Assembly: GCA_021774785.1 (NCBI GenBank)
Contig: JAJFIQ010000019.1
Location: forward strand, 930,001-994,000
Length of the DNA stretch: 64,000 nucleotides
Direction: 5' to 3'
Source: Emcibacter sp.
GTDB lineage: Bacteria; Pseudomonadota; Alphaproteobacteria; Sphingomonadales; Emcibacteraceae
Shown here: positions 55,631 to 64,000 of the stretch, in pieces
How positions within the stretch are numbered: position 1 is the first letter of the stretch
Layout: the number at the start of each line of letters is the position of its first letter
Program-made: the position numbers and the translations under genes
Notes under the pieces: generated by a model
The model's database searches: none
What the model saw: only the letters and a program-made list of their open reading frames with translations
What the model was told of the DNA's origin: nothing

Positions 55631-56812
55631 ATGCAGACTTTACCACTTGGAACAGAGCCAACAGTTGTAAGCCGTCCCACACTTGATGTGGACAGAACGA
55701 TGGTCGGTCTTGACCGCGCAGAGATTAGTGCGCGCCTTCGGGACGTTGGCATACCGGAAAAACAACTCAAAATGAGGACTTCTCAGGTCTGGCATTGGTT
55801 ATATTATCGAGGTGTAAAAAGCTTTGATAATATGCTTAATGTGTCAAAAGACATGCGAGAGAAGCTGGCAGAGTATTTTACCATTGGTCGCCCGGAAATA
55901 ATCGAGGCGATGGTATCCAAGGACGGCACCCGCAAATGGCTGATGAAATTCCCCGACGGCAATGAGGTTGAAACCGTCTTTATCCCCGATGAAGCCAAGG
56001 ATCGCGGAACCCTGTGCATTTCATCACAGGTGGGCTGCACCTTGACCTGCAAATTCTGTCATACAGGAACCCAAAGACTGGTGCGGAATCTGACTCCGGC
56101 GGAAATTGTCATGCAGTTTCTGGTCGCGCGGGACCATCTTGGCGAATGGCCTACACCGACGGGTGGCCGCATATTATCCAGCGTGGTTATGATGGGCATG
56201 GGGGAGCCGCTTTATAATTTTGATAATATAAAAAAGGCCCTGAAAATTATCATGGATGATCAGGGTATCGCCCTGTCCCGCAGACGTATTACCCTGTCCA
56301 CATCCGGCGTGGTACCGGAAATGAAGCGGTGTGGGGAAGAAATCAATGTTAATCTGGCCATATCACTCCACGCTGTAAATAACGCGGTTCGGGATGAGAT
56401 CATGCCGATCAACAAGAAATACCCGCTGGAAGACCTGCTTGCGGCCTGTCGCGATTATCCGGGGGCCAAGACATCCCGGCGGATAACATTTGAATATATC
56501 ATGCTCAAAGATATTAATGACAGCGATGAGGATGCCCGGAATCTGGTTCGTCTTCTCAAACAATATGATATACCTGCCAAGGTTAATCTTATCCCCTTCA
56601 ACCCGTGGCCGGGGTCAAATTATCAACGCTCTGACGATAAACAAATAAAAAGATTTTCCGAATATATTTTTGGGGCAGGCATTTCAGCCCCTATTCGCAG
56701 CCCCCGAGGGGAAGATATTCTTGCCGCTTGCGGACAATTAAAATCTGAATCAGAGAAAATGCGTAAAAGTGAACTTTTAAAACAACAAAAGTCCGATGGA
56801 GTAATTTCATGA
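55631..56812 (+). CDS. rlmN: 23S rRNA (adenine2503-C2)-methyltransferase / tRNA A37 methyltransferase
   Basis: 393 residues of the radical SAM RlmN family. The cluster motif is [11 protein letters not shown] (C-x3-C-x2-C, about 135-144). The second catalytic Cys is in [14 protein letters not shown] near 370. It methylates C2 of A2503 in 23S rRNA and of A37 in some tRNAs. It overlaps the NsrR-like gene by 4 bp. Confidence 0.97.
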   Translation: MQTLPLGTEPTVVSRPTLDVDRTMVGLDRAEISARLRDVGIPEKQLKMRTSQVWHWLYYRGVKSFDNMLNVSKDMREKLAEYFTIGRPEIIEAMVSKDGTRKWLMKFPDGNEVETVFIPDEAKDRGTLCISSQVGCTLTCKFCHTGTQRLVRNLTPAEIVMQFLVARDHLGEWPTPTGGRILSSVVMMGMGEPLYNFDNIKKALKIIMDDQGIALSRRRITLSTSGVVPEMKRCGEEINVNLAISLHAVNNAVRDEIMPINKKYPLEDLLAACRDYPGAKTSRRITFEYIMLKDINDSDEDARNLVRLLKQYDIPAKVNLIPFNPWPGSNYQRSDDKQIKRFSEYIFGAGISAPIRSPRGEDILAACGQLKSESEKMRKSELLKQQKSDGVIS

Positions 56813-57258
56813 AACTGACATCTTTTACAGACTATGCACTGCGTCTATTGATGTATGTAGCGGTAAATGATGATCGGCTTGTATCCATACGAGAAGTATC
56901 AGAAGTTTTTGATATTTCCCGAAATCATTTGATGAAGATCGTTCATGAACTTGGTAAGGGCGGTTACCTGAAAACGGTAAGGGGGAAGAATGGCGGCTTC
57001 CGTCTGGGCATGGCTGCAAAAGATATCAATCTTGGTCGGTTGGTCCGTTATACTGAAGATGACCTGAATGTTGTTGAATGCTTTGATGAAAGCAATCCCA
57101 ATTGTAAAATTATTTCACAATGCATGTTGGCGGGTGTATTGCAATTGGCATTAAGTTCATTTTTTGAAGTTCTGGACGGACATAATCTTGATGATCTGAT
57201 AGGTGGCCTGTGTTTCCCGGAATATAAACAAATAAAGTTAGAAGATAAGTCAGTCTAA
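56809..57258 (+). CDS. nsrR: Rrf2-family [Fe-S] regulator, NsrR-like
   Basis: 149 residues. Winged helix with [20 protein letters not shown] and the wing [13 protein letters not shown]. Cluster ligands C-x7-C-x5-C in [16 protein letters not shown] (about 91-106) have the NsrR spacing. NsrR binds NO through its cluster and releases target promoters for NO detoxification genes. The target genes are not evident in the window. It is translationally coupled to rlmN. Confidence 0.85.
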   Translation: MKLTSFTDYALRLLMYVAVNDDRLVSIREVSEVFDISRNHLMKIVHELGKGGYLKTVRGKNGGFRLGMAAKDINLGRLVRYTEDDLNVVECFDESNPNCKIISQCMLAGVLQLALSSFFEVLDGHNLDDLIGGLCFPEYKQIKLEDKSV

Positions 57259-57259
57259 A

Positions 57260-58966
57260 TTATTCGTGAAGTTTAAAGGTTACAGTAAATTCCGAACCTT
57301 CATTGACGATGCTCTTCACCGTAATATTGCCCCCCATTTGATGAGCCAGATGTTGAGAAATATGTAACCCAAGACCCGTACCTTCTTCCTTTCGGGAATA
57401 GATATTATCTGTCGCCTGATGGAATTTTTCAAATATCAGTTTCTGCTGATCATCGGGAATACCAATTCCCGTATCCCAAACCGTAATGGCAACAGTCTTG
57501 GCATCTTGTCGGACCACCCTAATGCCTACTTTTCCGCCTTCTGGGGTAAATTTTACTGCATTACTTAGCAAATTGACGAATATCTGAATGGCCCGTCTTT
57601 CATCGGCCTGGATAATAAAGTTTTCCGATATCGTAACATCACTAATATCCAAGAATTTTTGATTTGCCCGCAAAACAACAAGATTCATTGCTTTCTGGAT
57701 TGTTTCCTTTAACGAGACTTCATCACTATCAAGTTTGATCTTGCCACTTTCCAGCACCGCAACATCAAGAACATCATTGATCAATTCCAATAGATGTTCA
57801 CCTGCTGACATAATATCTTTGCTATAAGAAACATATTGTTGGTTCAGGTCACCAAATACTTCCAGCTTCATGGCTTCTGCAAAACCAATAATTGCATTTA
57901 GCGGCGTGCGTAATTCATGGCTCATCGCCGCGAGAAATTCGCTCTTGGCCCCAAGTGCGGCTTCTGACTGAGCTGATGCCATATCAAGCTGCATATTTTT
58001 ATTGGTGAGTTCTTCGAGGGTATGTTCCAAATCTTTTTGAGCCGCTAAAGTTTCCAGCCGCGCCTTGTAATTAAGCGTTACGTCCATTCCGGCACCACGG
58101 TAGCCCATGAATTCACCGGTTGAGGATTCAAAAATCGGTACCCCGCTCAAATGAGTGTAAACCAATTCCTCTTCGGAATTCCTGATCAGAAAAAGCTGAT
58201 CCCGGAAAGGTTTTCTGTTATCAAGAAAATGACCACTATTAATAGGTTTACCTTCGGCATCAGATTTCAGCTCACCAAAATCTTCAAAATTTTTGCCCCG
58301 CATTAATATTGCAGGTTTACTGGTTATGGCCATCAACCTATCCGAGACAAAAGTAATATTATAGTCACGGTCAATTTCCCAATACCAGTCAGATGTCGCC
58401 CGTGCAAAATCCCGGAATCTTTGTTGCATCAGGCTTTCCTGCCCCAATATCTGAATTTTATCTGTGCAGTCCACATAGGTACCACCAACAGCTATTACCT
58501 TGCCGTCATCATCACACACCGGGAAATGACGGGAACGATATTGCCGCATAGACCCCTGTACTTTTATAGCTTCTTCAACGGAAACATTTTGCCGGGTTAA
58601 CTGAACTTCATTCAATATCGCCGTCAGACTTGCCGGTAAGTGGTTATCATCGGCATGGCTCGTGCTTTCCTTACCCGTATATTCACAGGTTGAAACAAGA
58701 TTTCTGTATCCCTCATTAACATAGGCCAGTTCACCGGAAATAGTGGAAATATATAACGGCACTTTTTCATCAAAGCTCATATGTGAAATAAGCTCATGAA
58801 TTTTATCGATAACAGTTACAGGTTTCTTTTTTAATTTTTTATTGGCATTGGCCGAGACGCGCTGAACCAGTTCCAGAGGAATAATCGTTTGATTTTTCAA
58901 CTTTGGCACCAGCCTTTTACCCGTGGCTTTAATCCCTGCCATATTATGATCAGATCCGCCAAACAT
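57260..58966 (-). CDS. soluble PAS-domain sensor histidine kinase
   Basis: 568 residues without a membrane helix. An N-terminal basic segment, then two PAS domains (about 60-170 and 180-300), a short coiled coil, a HisKA domain (LAAMSHELRTPLNAIIGFAEAM) and a HATPase domain with LLSNAVKF, DTGIGIP and GTGLGLHIS. It lies 2 bp after the DUF2336 gene, so both are one unit. No receiver gene is next to it. Confidence 0.9.
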   Translation of the reverse strand: MFGGSDHNMAGIKATGKRLVPKLKNQTIIPLELVQRVSANANKKLKKKPVTVIDKIHELISHMSFDEKVPLYISTISGELAYVNEGYRNLVSTCEYTGKESTSHADDNHLPASLTAILNEVQLTRQNVSVEEAIKVQGSMRQYRSRHFPVCDDDGKVIAVGGTYVDCTDKIQILGQESLMQQRFRDFARATSDWYWEIDRDYNITFVSDRLMAITSKPAILMRGKNFEDFGELKSDAEGKPINSGHFLDNRKPFRDQLFLIRNSEEELVYTHLSGVPIFESSTGEFMGYRGAGMDVTLNYKARLETLAAQKDLEHTLEELTNKNMQLDMASAQSEAALGAKSEFLAAMSHELRTPLNAIIGFAEAMKLEVFGDLNQQYVSYSKDIMSAGEHLLELINDVLDVAVLESGKIKLDSDEVSLKETIQKAMNLVVLRANQKFLDISDVTISENFIIQADERRAIQIFVNLLSNAVKFTPEGGKVGIRVVRQDAKTVAITVWDTGIGIPDDQQKLIFEKFHQATDNIYSRKEEGTGLGLHISQHLAHQMGGNITVKSIVNEGSEFTVTFKLHE

Positions 58967-58968
58967 AA

Positions 58969-60099
58969 TTATACTGCATCCCTCATATCCAAAATTGCAT
59001 TTTGATAACCAAAGTCACGTTGCCAGTGCCTTACGGCTGTCTTTGCATTTTTTACTTTAATATCATCATACAATGATAAAATGGAATTTACCAGCCCAGT
59101 CGTCCTAGCCCTTCCCCCGGTCCGGGATTGTACGATTAATAAAAAGAGCGATGCAAAACTATCGCGGTCAAATTCCAGTGATTTTGCGATAATAGCCAGA
59201 CTTTCACCCGTCCGTTCTCTTACCGCCCGCCATATAATCTTCACATCCAGACCGGTCATCTCTGACAAACTGGCCACGAATAAGTTAATTTTTTCCTGCC
59301 GCAGACAGCGCTGCAGAAAAACAAGATTCAATTCGCCTTTGCTGGCCAATTCTCTGGCAAGCGCGAGGGCCGTTCTCATAATACCGTCAAGCGAATCATG
59401 TTTCTGTAGTGTTGTTTTCGTAGCCATTTCAATAGCATCGTCAATCTGAACACTATCCACATCAAATTCCAGAACAATTTTTCTGCGTAATGCAGCCGAT
59501 ACCCACCAGTACATGCGGTATGCTAAATCTATGGGAAGGTCCTGACGGTTTAACAAGGGTTCCTGAAACCGATCTACATTCTTCGATTCTGCAACCAGAT
59601 ATTGAACAGACAGGTCTGAAATCTTCGCATTTTCATTTTGAATAAGGGCTTCAACGACGTCTTCTCCGCTATTCTCAATCAACTCGCTGCTGACGTCTTC
59701 ACTGACATACTCACGTATGGCAATGGCCATACGGTGGGCCTCTGTCCGGTTACGAATAACTTCAATTAACTGCTCATCCTTAAGCACCCCGCTTTTAGTT
59801 AGCATGGGTTCCGCAATATCAATCGTATCGTTAGCCAACTTAGCGGCCAGTTCAGGGGATACATCATCAATACCGGCTAGCCGTTTACTCAATTCCTTTT
59901 TGACAGATTTTTCCACTGACTTGATAAGCTTGAGCAAAACATCATTCATCAAGGCCCGTTCATGCTCATTTAATCGCCCCTCAGATGACAGGAATAAATC
60001 AGAGATATTTTCCACCAACTCATTTCTGGAAGAAAAGGACTTCTCCTGAGCCAGTAACAACAAGTCTTTGGAAGCTATTTTATTGCTTAGCATTCCCAT
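58969..60099 (-). CDS. DUF2336 domain-containing protein
   Basis: 376 residues, all helical, of the DUF2336 family, alphaproteobacterial proteins of unknown function that often lie next to signalling genes. Repeated helices (DVVEALIQNENAKISDLSVQYL) recall HEAT-like repeats. It is followed by the PAS kinase gene after only 2 bp. The start is the ATG at 60099 or that at 60093. Confidence 0.85.
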   Translation of the reverse strand: MGMLSNKIASKDLLLLAQEKSFSSRNELVENISDLFLSSEGRLNEHERALMNDVLLKLIKSVEKSVKKELSKRLAGIDDVSPELAAKLANDTIDIAEPMLTKSGVLKDEQLIEVIRNRTEAHRMAIAIREYVSEDVSSELIENSGEDVVEALIQNENAKISDLSVQYLVAESKNVDRFQEPLLNRQDLPIDLAYRMYWWVSAALRRKIVLEFDVDSVQIDDAIEMATKTTLQKHDSLDGIMRTALALARELASKGELNLVFLQRCLRQEKINLFVASLSEMTGLDVKIIWRAVRERTGESLAIIAKSLEFDRDSFASLFLLIVQSRTGGRARTTGLVNSILSLYDDIKVKNAKTAVRHWQRDFGYQNAILDMRDAV

Positions 60100-60377
60100 A
60101 TTTGTCCAATCTACCCTTGGTTTTTATTGTTTTTACCCACGAAGGCCGGGCTTCCTCTCATAATTAACGTCTCTCTTATAAACTTAGTTTATTAACAAAG
60201 ACTAAAAATATACCTTAAATTGTTGGCATAACTCCTTGTACATATTGCATTACTAATATCTTAAATATCTTTATTTTTCTTTGGAAATAACCAAAAAATA
60301 AAAAACATTAGAGTCCGAAAATGGCGCGTATTCTTTCGATACTTCTGTTATCGTCATTTCTAAATGATTAGGAATTT

Positions 60378-61862
60378 ATGGTGGATACTGAAACCTGCTA
60401 CAAGGCCGTACTAGCCCGTGACAAACGCTATGACGGAAGTTTTTTTACGGCTGTCCTGACCACGGGTATATTCTGTCGTCCAATTTGCCCTGCCAATACA
60501 CCTAAACAGAAAAATTGCCGTTTCATGCCTTCTGCTGCTGCGGCCCAGGCGGCGGGTTTCAGACCCTGCCTTAGGTGCCGCCCAGAATTATCGCCCAACT
60601 TCCCCGGTTGGCATGGTACATCAGCAACCGTTACCAAGGCCCTGAAATATATTTCAGACGGTTTTCTTAATAGTAATGATGTGCCGGGGCTGGCTGAAAA
60701 ACTGGGTCTTGGAGAACGCCATTTTCGCAGACTGTTTCAGAAACATATGGGAACATCGCCAACGAATGTTGCCATGAGCCGACGGTTATTAATGGCAAAA
60801 CAGCTGTTATGCGAGAGCAGATTACCTGTGACCCAAATTGCTCATGCTGCCGGATTTCAAAGTGTCCGCCGGTTTAATGATGCCCTGAAACGTAACTTTA
60901 AGTTAAGCCCATCGGATATAAGGAAAAGAAATGGTTCCACAGCCGGAAATTCCGCCGAATTAACGTTGAAGCTAGGCTATAGCCCACCGTATAATTGGGA
61001 AAATATTATTAATTATCTCAGGCCCCGTGCCATTCCCGGTGTTGAAACCATTTGCGACAACAGCTATTCACGCACATTTCAGTTGCAAGACAGAATTGGT
61101 AGCTTCACAGTCGCCCCACTGACCAAGGTAAATATGTTATCCGTAACCATCCGCAATTGCGAAGTCACTTCAATTCCACTGATATTATCACGGGTCAGGT
61201 CTATATTTGACCTTGATACCAATATTAACGTCATTAACCATCATTTATCAGATTTTCCGGATTTAGCAGGTCGTATTTTAAACAATCCCGGAATCCGGGT
61301 GATTGGTGCCTGGGACCCATTTGAACTGACTATTCGTGCCATTCTGGGTCAACAGGTAACTGTCGCAGCAGCAACAACGTTAAGTGGACGGATCGTCGCT
61401 CGGCATGGCATACCCTGCGTGACACCTTGCGCGACATTAAGTCATATATTTCCTACGCCTGAAATTCTGGCAAAGGCGGACCTATCAGGTTTGGGAATCA
61501 CCGGAAACAGAATAAAGGCCATTCAAAATCTGGCACAGGTCCTTACGGATGATCCCGATTTTTTTAACCGATCAACCGACCTATCCGATATTATAGATAA
61601 TTTATGCAAACTGCCGGGCATAGGTGCCTGGACAGCAAATTATGTAGCCATGCGGGCCTTGGGGGAGGTAGATGCCTTTCCCAGTGCTGATTTGATATTG
61701 CAAAAGCGTATGCAAGAAAATGACATGCCGCGACCAACGGCGAAAGAACTTGAAAAAATATCCCAAAACTGGCGTCCGTGGCGAGCCTATGCCGCCATGT
61801 ATTTATGGAATAGTGACGAAAAGAAAGCGGAAAGCAAAAATGACAAAACAGCTGGTTATTGA
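60378..61862 (+). CDS. Ada-AlkA fusion: methyl-sensor regulator plus 3-methyladenine DNA glycosylase
   Basis: 494 residues, three parts. About 1-80: Ada metal domain with the four zinc Cys (GIFCRPICP and RPCLRCRPE), of which the first would take the methyl group from phosphotriesters. About 85-185: AraC-type double HTH. About 195-480: AlkA glycosylase with the HhH-GPD motif LPGIGAWTANYVAMRAL and the catalytic Asp in DAFPSADLIL. It both senses and repairs alkylation damage. The Ogt gene overlaps its end by 23 bp. About 278 bp upstream hold the shared control region with DUF2336; no clear site recognised. Confidence 0.92.
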   Translation: MVDTETCYKAVLARDKRYDGSFFTAVLTTGIFCRPICPANTPKQKNCRFMPSAAAAQAAGFRPCLRCRPELSPNFPGWHGTSATVTKALKYISDGFLNSNDVPGLAEKLGLGERHFRRLFQKHMGTSPTNVAMSRRLLMAKQLLCESRLPVTQIAHAAGFQSVRRFNDALKRNFKLSPSDIRKRNGSTAGNSAELTLKLGYSPPYNWENIINYLRPRAIPGVETICDNSYSRTFQLQDRIGSFTVAPLTKVNMLSVTIRNCEVTSIPLILSRVRSIFDLDTNINVINHHLSDFPDLAGRILNNPGIRVIGAWDPFELTIRAILGQQVTVAAATTLSGRIVARHGIPCVTPCATLSHIFPTPEILAKADLSGLGITGNRIKAIQNLAQVLTDDPDFFNRSTDLSDIIDNLCKLPGIGAWTANYVAMRALGEVDAFPSADLILQKRMQENDMPRPTAKELEKISQNWRPWRAYAAMYLWNSDEKKAESKNDKTAGY

Positions 61863-62343
61863 TTATTATGACTGTAAAATTGGTACCATTATCATGGTAT
61901 TTGATGATGGTATTCTATGTGCGCTGGACTTTAGCGAATATGAGCAGCGGTTCTTATATCTGTTAGCTAAAAGTTACCCAAAATACCACCTGACACAGAA
62001 ACATGACCCCTTTGGTTTCCGTGATCTATTGCGGCGTTATCTATCCGGGAATATTTCAGCCTTTGACAATGTAAATGTTACCTTGAGGGGTACTGAATTT
62101 CAACAACAGGTATGGAGCGCCTTACGCAATATTCCGGCGGGCCACACCATCAGCTATGGTAATCTTGCCCGTAAAATCGGTCGACCAAATGCCGCACGTG
62201 CCCTTGGGCATGCCAATTCGCTCAATCCTATCGCGCTGGTCCTCCCCTGTCATAGGGTTATTGGTAAAAATGGCTCACTTACGGGTTATGCGGGGGGATT
62301 GGATCGCAAAGAATGGCTCCTGAAACACGAAGAGGCCTTATGA
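61840..62343 (+). CDS. ogt: methylated-DNA-[protein]-cysteine S-methyltransferase
   Basis: 167 residues from the ATG at 61840 (GCGGAAAG before). The acceptor Cys is in LVLPCHRVIG, and the Asn hinge and HTH motif ISYGNLARKIGRPNAARALGHANSLNPI precede it. It removes O6-methyl groups from guanine. It overlaps the Ada-AlkA gene, so both are one operon. A reading from 61720 would overlap 143 bp and has no ribosome binding site. Confidence 0.95.
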   Translation: MTKQLVIDYYDCKIGTIIMVFDDGILCALDFSEYEQRFLYLLAKSYPKYHLTQKHDPFGFRDLLRRYLSGNISAFDNVNVTLRGTEFQQQVWSALRNIPAGHTISYGNLARKIGRPNAARALGHANSLNPIALVLPCHRVIGKNGSLTGYAGGLDRKEWLLKHEEAL

Positions 62344-62355
62344 TACAGAATGCTC

Positions 62356-64000
62356 TTACTGTACAAGGTATGATACCATGCTGCGGAGTTTTGCCGGTTG
62401 AACGGGCTTCTGTAATACGGAAAATCCATTGGACCGGACTTCATCAATAACAGCACCACTTCCTTCTCCCGTTAATATGATACCGGGTATCTTCTGTGCA
62501 ATTTGCATCTGGATAGCATCAATAGCCACGATACCAGAGGCATCACTTAATTTAATATCTGATATAACCAAATCAGGGATAAAATCTTCTGATGCAAGAA
62601 ATTCAAGTGCCTCATCACAGGTATTGAAATCTGCCACAACATGCCCCCAATGCCGCATTATTCCACTTATACTTTCAAGGGCTGCGACCTCATTATTTAA
62701 TATTATTGTCTTGGCAATTACATCACCCGGAAGAATATCCAGTTCTGGTGTTTCCAATATAATTCTGTTTAAATTTCCCTGCGGAATCTTTATGGAAAAG
62801 GTAGAGCCTAGCCCCACTTCAGATGTAAAGCTAATTTCGTGATCAAGCAGACGACATAACCCATCAACGATGGATAAGCCAAGCCCAAGTCCATGCGTCG
62901 GCTTATTATCCCCGTCAGATATCTGGAAGAATTCCCGGAAAATATCCTTTTTATTACTCTCTGGAATTCCAATACCACTGTCGGCAACACGGATAATGAC
63001 ATATCCATTTTCTTCTTCACAGGATATATTAACATACCCCTGATCCGTATAATGAATAGCATTGCTTATAAGGTTACGAAATACCCTGCCAAGCATTTCC
63101 TTGTCACTATATACCGCCCTCTCACAAGGGTGGTAACTAATATCCAGACCTTTTTCCTGTGCCAGGTCGGTAAATTCCTGAATTACTTCATTCAACATTT
63201 CACTCAACTTGAAATGTGACTTGCTAGGCTCCATACCACCCGCTTCAATTTTTGAAATATCAAGAAGTGACCCAAGTAGATTTCTCAAGGCCTCAGATGT
63301 TTGGGAAACTTTCTGAATCAGAGTTTTAATCTTGGCCGGGTTCTTCTCATGCTGCAACGCCTCAACAAAAAGAACCATGGCATGAAGCGGCTGGCGCAAA
63401 TCGTGGCTGGCGGTTGCTAAAAATCGTGATTTGGCGACATTATTGTGATCTGCGATATTGCGCGCCTCATCTGCTTTGGTTTTTTCATGCTTAAGCTTCT
63501 CAATTAACTCCCTGTTTTCCTGTACCAGATTGATACTCCGCAGGACATTTTTCTGTGCCATATGACTGATAAACATATTCACGGCCAAAAACAAAAACAT
63601 CAATAACCCGACCGCAATATACATATCATGTTGTGACAAAATACAACGAATGGCAAAGGGTGAAATACAAGGAATAGCATAAGCAAAAAATGCCGCATTA
63701 TATGTGGACAGATATGACACGGATCCTGCAACCAGGCCACATATTAGTGCTGCGGTAAGAACCAAAAGAAACGGATCATCCGGTAACATGGGGGGTATTA
63801 ATCCCAGAGAACCCCAAATAGCCCCCCCCATAAAGGAAAATATGACAAAGACTGCTCCATGAAAACTTACGTTTTCAGCAGTAATATCCTTATTTTTCAA
63901 TTTATTATAATGCCAGAATCTACTGCCATTCAATATGACCATTGCACCGATCAAAGACAGCGGAATCCAATTTTCCACATTACCCAGCAATGCCAGAGAA
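62356..64000 (-). CDS. hybrid histidine kinase with degenerate receiver domain (cut by window end)
   Basis: At least 548 residues; the frame stays open to the window end, so the N-terminus is probably missing (the first start visible is a weak TTG at 63990). Several membrane helices (about 55-160), coiled coil, a HisKA domain with TASHDLRQPLHAMVLFVEAL, HATPase (LISNAIHYT, DSGIGIPESN, GLGLSIVDGL) and a C-terminal receiver. The receiver keeps the phospho-Asp (LVISDIKLSD), Thr and Lys but has Asn-Asn (ILNNEVAAL) where the acidic pair should be. Confidence 0.88.
   Translation of the reverse strand, partial: SLALLGNVENWIPLSLIGAMVILNGSRFWHYNKLKNKDITAENVSFHGAVFVIFSFMGGAIWGSLGLIPPMLPDDPFLLVLTAALICGLVAGSVSYLSTYNAAFFAYAIPCISPFAIRCILSQHDMYIAVGLLMFLFLAVNMFISHMAQKNVLRSINLVQENRELIEKLKHEKTKADEARNIADHNNVAKSRFLATASHDLRQPLHAMVLFVEALQHEKNPAKIKTLIQKVSQTSEALRNLLGSLLDISKIEAGGMEPSKSHFKLSEMLNEVIQEFTDLAQEKGLDISYHPCERAVYSDKEMLGRVFRNLISNAIHYTDQGYVNISCEEENGYVIIRVADSGIGIPESNKKDIFREFFQISDGDNKPTHGLGLGLSIVDGLCRLLDHEISFTSEVGLGSTFSIKIPQGNLNRIILETPELDILPGDVIAKTIILNNEVAALESISGIMRHWGHVVADFNTCDEALEFLASEDFIPDLVISDIKLSDASGIVAIDAIQMQIAQKIPGIILTGEGSGAVIDEVRSNGFSVLQKPVQPAKLRSMVSYLVQ

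Noticed and set aside
61720-61839. Forty extra N-terminal residues of Ogt
   Set aside because: They lie within the conserved end of the AlkA domain in another frame and have no ribosome binding site.

Overview
The window is a 64 kb piece of chromosome from an alphaproteobacterium, probably marine or aquatic, of moderate to low GC. The evidence is a CcrM-type GANTC methyltransferase with GANTC sites in its own leader, CtrA-type TTAA-N7-TTAA boxes, a separate-subunit cytochrome bc1 operon, a NDUFAF7/MidA-like gene behind lgt, and several families largely confined to this class (DUF1285, DUF1465, DUF1192, DUF2336, a ROSE-controlled hsp20). The order inside the class cannot be fixed from this sequence. 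I saw no tRNA, rRNA, CRISPR array, prophage or insertion sequence.

Layout. 1-7.1 kb is housekeeping: ybjN-like and ubiK on the minus strand, then lgt, a MidA-like methyltransferase, pgeF, prs, rplY (behind a possible attenuator), pth and ychF. 7.1-13.4 kb has a PAS histidine kinase, a MaoC-like dehydratase, a methyltransferase and petABC (cytochrome bc1). 13.6-19.7 kb has a NodB-like protein, trmL, hemF, a small membrane protein, the cca / CoA-Nudix / DUF1285 overlap operon and a GNAT enzyme. 19.8-27.1 kb is a redox island: an OprP-like porin, divergent from a four-gene cluster encoding an outer-membrane cytochrome-porin fusion resembling Cyc2, a small cytochrome c, a flavocytochrome c sulfide dehydrogenase-like flavoprotein and a NapC/NirT tetraheme cytochrome. 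These face a cysI-DUF934 sulfite reductase pair. An FNR-type box sits exactly 41.5 bp upstream of the start inferred from a perfect TATAAT. 27.4-31.8 kb has rnhB, ccrM, a 2-hydroxyacid dehydrogenase, efp and an inositol monophosphatase.

31.8-42 kb is a sensory and envelope block: an OmpA-like protein, an HBM-type chemoreceptor with FNR-like and CtrA-like boxes, a NIT-domain histidine kinase, a NIT-domain chemoreceptor sharing its output end with the first receptor, and an ExbB/MotA-like plus MotB-like pair. 42-47.4 kb has an ABC exporter, rpmE, DUF1465, an hsp20 gene with a sigma-32 promoter and a ROSE thermometer, an EF-hand lipoprotein, DUF1192 and a quinone oxidoreductase. 47.5-50.7 kb is one 1069-residue gene for a self-sufficient reductive dehalogenase-like protein (B12 domains, two 4Fe-4S clusters, and an NAD(P)H/flavin/2Fe-2S reductase). 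50.7-57.3 kb has scoAB, an HD hydrolase, gnd, a DsrE-like protein, a small gene between two hairpin repeats, an IalB-like gene, rlmN and an NsrR-like regulator. 57.3-64 kb has a PAS kinase with a DUF2336 partner, an Ada-AlkA fusion with ogt (alkylation repair), and a hybrid kinase cut by the window end.

Together the genes suggest a free-living, motile or surface-responsive organism that respires through bc1, switches to other periplasmic or outer-membrane electron routes when oxygen is low, senses nitrate/nitrite and NO, and can probably attack halogenated organic compounds.
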